Source: an uncultured Clostridia bacterium
GTDB taxonomy: Bacteria; Bacillota; Clostridia; TANB77; CAG-508
Assembly: GCA_934148985.1 (NCBI GenBank)
Contig: CAKPDO010000056.1
Location: 1-7,491, forward strand
Direction of reading: 5' to 3'
Length of the DNA stretch: 7,491 bases
Shown here: positions 5,670-7,491 of the stretch, piece after piece
How the letters are laid out: the number at the start of each line of letters is the position of its first letter
How positions within the stretch are numbered: the stretch's first letter is position 1
Program-made: the position numbers and the translations under genes
The notes under the pieces: generated by a model
The model's database searches: none
The model's input: only the letters and a program-made list of their open reading frames with translations
What the model was told of the DNA's origin: nothing

Positions 5670-5975
5670 TTAATCTATTTTGCTATTGCATTTTTTGCAA
5701 ATTCTAAATTTCTTTCCATCTTCAATAACATAACCAACTCTTGTATGTTTTCCACATTTTGGGCAAACTATGTTAACTATTGATGAATGAATTGGAAATT
5801 CTGAAGCTACAATTCCGCCTTCTTTATTTGGTGCAGCTTTTACATGTCTTTTTCTAACATTTATACCTTTTACAACTACTTTTTCTGATTTTGGTATAAC
5901 TTCTAAAACTTCACCTGTTTTGCCTTTATCATTTCCAGATAAAACAATAACATTATCACCTTTTTTTAGTTTCAT
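5670..5975 (-). CDS. rplX: 50S ribosomal protein L24 with C-terminal four-cysteine knuckle
   Basis: L24 is one of the first proteins to bind the 5' end of 23S rRNA and starts large-subunit assembly. The chosen start is the ATG at 5975, giving MKLKKGDNVIVLSGNDKGKTG, with the KOW motif in residues 3-30; AAGGAGG lies nine bases upstream. A TTG at 6008 would add 11 basic residues, but that extension overlies the Shine-Dalgarno and has no ribosome site of its own. The product has 101 residues. The C-terminal part carries CPKC (71-74) and CKKC (93-96), a probable zinc knuckle found in many but not all bacterial L24 proteins. The gene order, between rplN and rplE, is standard. Confidence 0.97.
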   Translation of the reverse strand: MKLKKGDNVIVLSGNDKGKTGEVLEVIPKSEKVVVKGINVRKRHVKAAPNKEGGIVASEFPIHSSIVNIVCPKCGKHTRVGYVIEDGKKFRICKKCNSKID

Positions 5976-5984
5976 TAAGGTCTT

Positions 5985-5991
5985 CCTCCTT
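5985..5991 (-). promoter_or_regulatory. Ribosome binding site that fixes the rplX start
   Basis: AAGGAGG on the minus strand, nine bases before the ATG at 5975, so the upstream TTG at 6008 is unlikely to be used. Confidence 0.8.
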
Positions 5992-6020
5992 TTTCTAAAT
6001 TTCCGCAAATACTTATTTTA

Positions 6021-6389
6021 TTATAGAACTTCTGGAGCTAATGAAAGTATTTTCATATATTCTCCTTCTCTTAATTCTCTAGCAACAGGCCCAAATATAC
6101 GTGTTCCTCTTGGTGTTTTATCATCTTTTATTATAACAGCTGCGTTTTCATCAAATCTAACATAAGAACCATCAGCTCTTCTGATTGGATTTTTTGTTCT
6201 AACAACTACAGCTTTAACAACATCACCTTTTTTTACAACTCCACCTGGTGTTGCTGATTTTACAGATGCAACTATTATATCTCCAATACTTGCTGTTTTT
6301 CTGTAAGAACCACCTAAACATCTGATACACATGATTTCTCTAGCACCTGTATTATCGGCTACTTTTAATATAGTTTGTTGTTGTACCAT
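6021..6389 (-). CDS. rplN: 50S ribosomal protein L14
   Basis: L14 lies at the subunit interface, contacts 16S rRNA in the 70S ribosome, and is the docking site of the silencing factor RsfS. The product has 122 residues, exactly the usual length. It shows the N-terminal LKVADNTGAREIMCIRCLGG (8-27), the conserved basic region VVRTKNPIRRADGSYVRFDENA (62-83), and PRGTRIFGPVARELRE (93-108) at the C-terminal end. AAGGAGGA lies nine bases before the ATG. The 134-base gap from rpsQ holds element B, 13 bases before the Shine-Dalgarno. Confidence 0.98.
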   Translation of the reverse strand: MVQQQTILKVADNTGAREIMCIRCLGGSYRKTASIGDIIVASVKSATPGGVVKKGDVVKAVVVRTKNPIRRADGSYVRFDENAAVIIKDDKTPRGTRIFGPVARELREGEYMKILSLAPEVL

Positions 6390-6415
6390 TTTGTTAAATC
6401 CTCCTTTTCTATTTG

Positions 6416-6495
6416 GTAAAGGGACACATCTTCTTCATCACGGGTCTTTCTTTGGGGATTTAAGATATGTCCCTCCGTGTGAATATGTGATGTTA
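6416..6495 (-). repeat. Structured repeat element, copy B (upstream of rplN)
   Basis: As minus-strand RNA, AGGGACAUAUCUU (6474-6462) pairs with AAGAUGUGUCCCU (6432-6420), 13 base pairs with one U-G wobble. The outermost A-U pair is G-C in copy A, a compensated change. The loop carries CCAAAGAAAGACCCGUG (6455-6439), and the 5' flank TAACATCACATATTCACACGG (6495-6475) is identical to that of copy A. CACGG in the flank can pair with CCGUG in the loop. Differences from copy A are about eight positions in 81. The stem ends 13 bases before the rplN Shine-Dalgarno. No T tract follows. Confidence 0.85.
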
Positions 6496-6523
6496 CCTCT
6501 TTTTATTTCTTGCAATTTTATGA

Positions 6524-6790
6524 CTATTTGATTACAGCTTTTTCTACTATTTCAACTACTCTCCATCTTTTATCCTTTGAAAGAGGTCTAGTTTCCATAA
6601 CTTTCACTTTATCTCCAATTTGGCAACTGTTATTTTCATCATGTGCTTTTAATGTATATGTTTTCTTAACAATTTTTCCATAAACATTATGTTTTACATT
6701 TCTTTCAACAGCTACAACTACAGTTTTATCCATTTTGTTAGACTTAACTGTACCAATCATTGTTTTACGAAGATTTCTTGTTTGTTCCAT
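6524..6790 (-). CDS. rpsQ: 30S ribosomal protein S17
   Basis: S17 is a primary binder of the 5' domain of 16S rRNA. The 88-residue product has the usual length and an OB-fold core: LRKTMIGTVKSNKMDKTVVV at 7-26, KIVKKTYTLKAHDENN at 39-54, and the signature GDKVKVMETRPLSKDKRW at 59-76. The ATG overlaps the rpmC TAA by one base (TAATG), which suggests coupled translation; a weaker AAAGGGG lies upstream inside rpmC. The stop is TAG. A 134-base gap with element B separates it from rplN. Confidence 0.97.
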   Translation of the reverse strand: MEQTRNLRKTMIGTVKSNKMDKTVVVAVERNVKHNVYGKIVKKTYTLKAHDENNSCQIGDKVKVMETRPLSKDKRWRVVEIVEKAVIK

Positions 6791-7002
6791 TACTCATTTA
6801 CCCCTTTCTTTTCAGCAATTTTTCTTTCTGTTAAAACAGTGTTAATTCTAGCTATATCCTTTTTAACATCTCTTATTTTCATAGGATTGTCTAGAGAATT
6901 TGTAGCTAAACTAAATTTCAATTTGAATAATTCTGTTTTTAACTCACCTAATTCTTTTTCCAATTCAGGTGAAGACATTTCTTTTATTTTATTAATTTTC
7001 AT
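6790..7002 (-). CDS. rpmC: 50S ribosomal protein L29
   Basis: L29 lies near the peptide exit tunnel beside L23 and helps form the docking site for trigger factor and the signal recognition particle. The start is the ATG at 7002, giving a 70-residue product MKINKIKEMS, with GAGGAGGG eight bases upstream. A TTG at 7026 would add eight residues that encode the Shine-Dalgarno itself. The family pattern is clear: an alpha-helical hairpin with ELEKELGELKTELFKLKFSLA-like spacing (13-33) and KIRDVKKDIARINTVLTER (42-60). The start lies inside rplP (11-base overlap) and the stop overlaps the rpsQ start by one base. Confidence 0.96.
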   Translation of the reverse strand: MKINKIKEMSSPELEKELGELKTELFKLKFSLATNSLDNPMKIRDVKKDIARINTVLTERKIAEKKGVNE

Positions 7003-7435
7003 TATTTTCACCCTCCTCGATAGCAACTTCTTTTAATATAAACTTTGTTTTTACTGGTAACTTATTTTTAGCAAGTCTTAAAGCTTCTCTAGCTGTTGCT
7101 TCTGGTACACCTGCTATTTCGAACATAACTCTACCAGGTTTTACAGCGGCTACCCAAAATTCTGTATTTCCTTTACCTTTACCCATACGAGTTCCAGCTG
7201 GTTTTCTTGTTATTGGTTTGTCTGGGAATATTTTAATCCAAACTTTACCATCTCTTTTCATATAACGAGTCATTGCAACTCTGGCTGCTTCTATTTGGTT
7301 TCCTGTTATTAATCCTGCTTCTAGAGCTTGTAGTCCAAATTCTCCATTTGAAACTACAGTTCCTCTTGTTGCTTGACCTCTATTTCTACCTTTTTGCATT
7401 TTTCTATGTTTTGATCTTTTTGGCATTAATGGCAT
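6992..7435 (-). CDS. rplP: 50S ribosomal protein L16
   Basis: L16 binds near the A-site tRNA elbow and the 5S rRNA region and is added late in large-subunit assembly. The 147-residue product is slightly longer than the usual 136-145 because of the acidic and Asn-rich end EEGENNEN. Landmarks are LMPKRSKHRKMQKGRNRG (3-20), GEFGLQALEAGLITGNQIEAAR (31-52), and KPAGTRMGKGKGNTEFWVA (78-96), where R83 in RMGKGKG aligns with the conserved Arg that is hydroxylated in Escherichia coli. AAGGAGGAG lies before the ATG at 7435. A second ATG three codons in would also match the family. The start overlaps the rpsC TAA by one base. Confidence 0.98.
   Translation of the reverse strand: MPLMPKRSKHRKMQKGRNRGQATRGTVVSNGEFGLQALEAGLITGNQIEAARVAMTRYMKRDGKVWIKIFPDKPITRKPAGTRMGKGKGNTEFWVAAVKPGRVMFEIAGVPEATAREALRLAKNKLPVKTKFILKEVAIEEGENNEN
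7011..7018 (-). promoter_or_regulatory. Ribosome binding site that fixes the rpmC start
   Basis: GAGGAGGG on the minus strand, eight bases before the ATG at 7002, within the last codons of rplP. It rules against the TTG at 7026. Confidence 0.75.
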
Positions 7436-7491
7436 TATGCTTCTCCTCCTTCCATTTTTTTAGTTGGAAGAACTTCTCCTTTATATATCCA
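7435..7491 (-). CDS. rpsC: 30S ribosomal protein S3, last 18 residues only
   Basis: The frame entering from the right edge reads WIYKGEVLPTKKMEGGEA and then TAA. WIYKGEVLP is the typical C-terminal segment of bacterial S3, which lines the mRNA entry channel and has helicase-related residues further upstream, outside this window. Its position directly before rplP matches the S10/spc gene order. The TAA overlaps the rplP ATG by one base. The rest of the gene is not in the window. Confidence 0.9.
   Translation of the reverse strand, partial: WIYKGEVLPTKKMEGGEA

Noticed and set aside
2707..6495. Three similar repeats taken as a CRISPR-like array.
   Set aside because: The copies are hundreds to thousands of bases apart with genes between; there is no regular spacer pattern and no cas gene.
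929..7437. TGA might be reassigned, because none of the 14 visible stop codons is TGA.
   Set aside because: Trp codons checked in secY, rpsH, rpsN and rpsQ are TGG and no in-frame TGA was found; TGA stops are simply rare in very AT-rich genomes.

Overview
The window is a long minus-strand block of ribosomal-protein genes, the end of the S10 region running into the spc operon, read from the right edge towards the left. In transcription order it holds rpsC (last 18 residues only), rplP, rpmC, rpsQ, rplN, rplX, rplE, rpsN (zinc type), rpsH, rplF, rplR, rpsE, rplO and secY. A perfect-stem intrinsic terminator follows secY. A separate, incomplete gene for an AAA-ATPase-like protein comes after it, also on the minus strand, and runs off the left edge.

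The DNA is very AT-rich. Shine-Dalgarno sequences are strong (AGGAGG type), two genes start with TTG, S14 is the short four-cysteine form and L24 carries a C-terminal four-cysteine knuckle. These point to a low-GC member of the Bacillota, most likely a Clostridia-like lineage. Species cannot be fixed from this window. Trp is read from TGG and all 14 visible stop codons are TAA or TAG, so the standard bacterial code fits.

Layout: 1-838 AAA-ATPase-like gene (incomplete); 839-928 its ribosome site and promoter, overlapping the secY terminator; 929-2686 secY and rplO, directly abutting; 2687-2859 a gap with structured element A; 2860-3351 rpsE; 3352-3476 a gap with element C; 3477-6389 rplR, rplF, rpsH, rpsN, rplE, rplX and rplN with gaps of 14 to 47 bases; 6390-6523 a gap with element B; 6524-7491 rpsQ, rpmC, rplP and rpsC with overlapping ends.

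The genes supply parts of both ribosomal subunits (S3, S5, S8, S14, S17; L5, L6, L14, L15, L16, L18, L24, L29) plus the SecY channel, which takes the products of those ribosomes across the membrane. Two departures from the textbook operon stand out. First, rpmD (L30), expected between rpsE and rplO, is absent. Second, the only three gaps longer than 50 bases inside the ribosomal operon each hold a copy of one stem-loop element. All three copies lie in the same orientation, 9 to 13 bases upstream of the Shine-Dalgarno of L14, S5 or L15. The loop core is identical in all three, while the stems differ but stay paired. This is either an undescribed cis-acting RNA or a small mobile palindrome that has colonised the operon.
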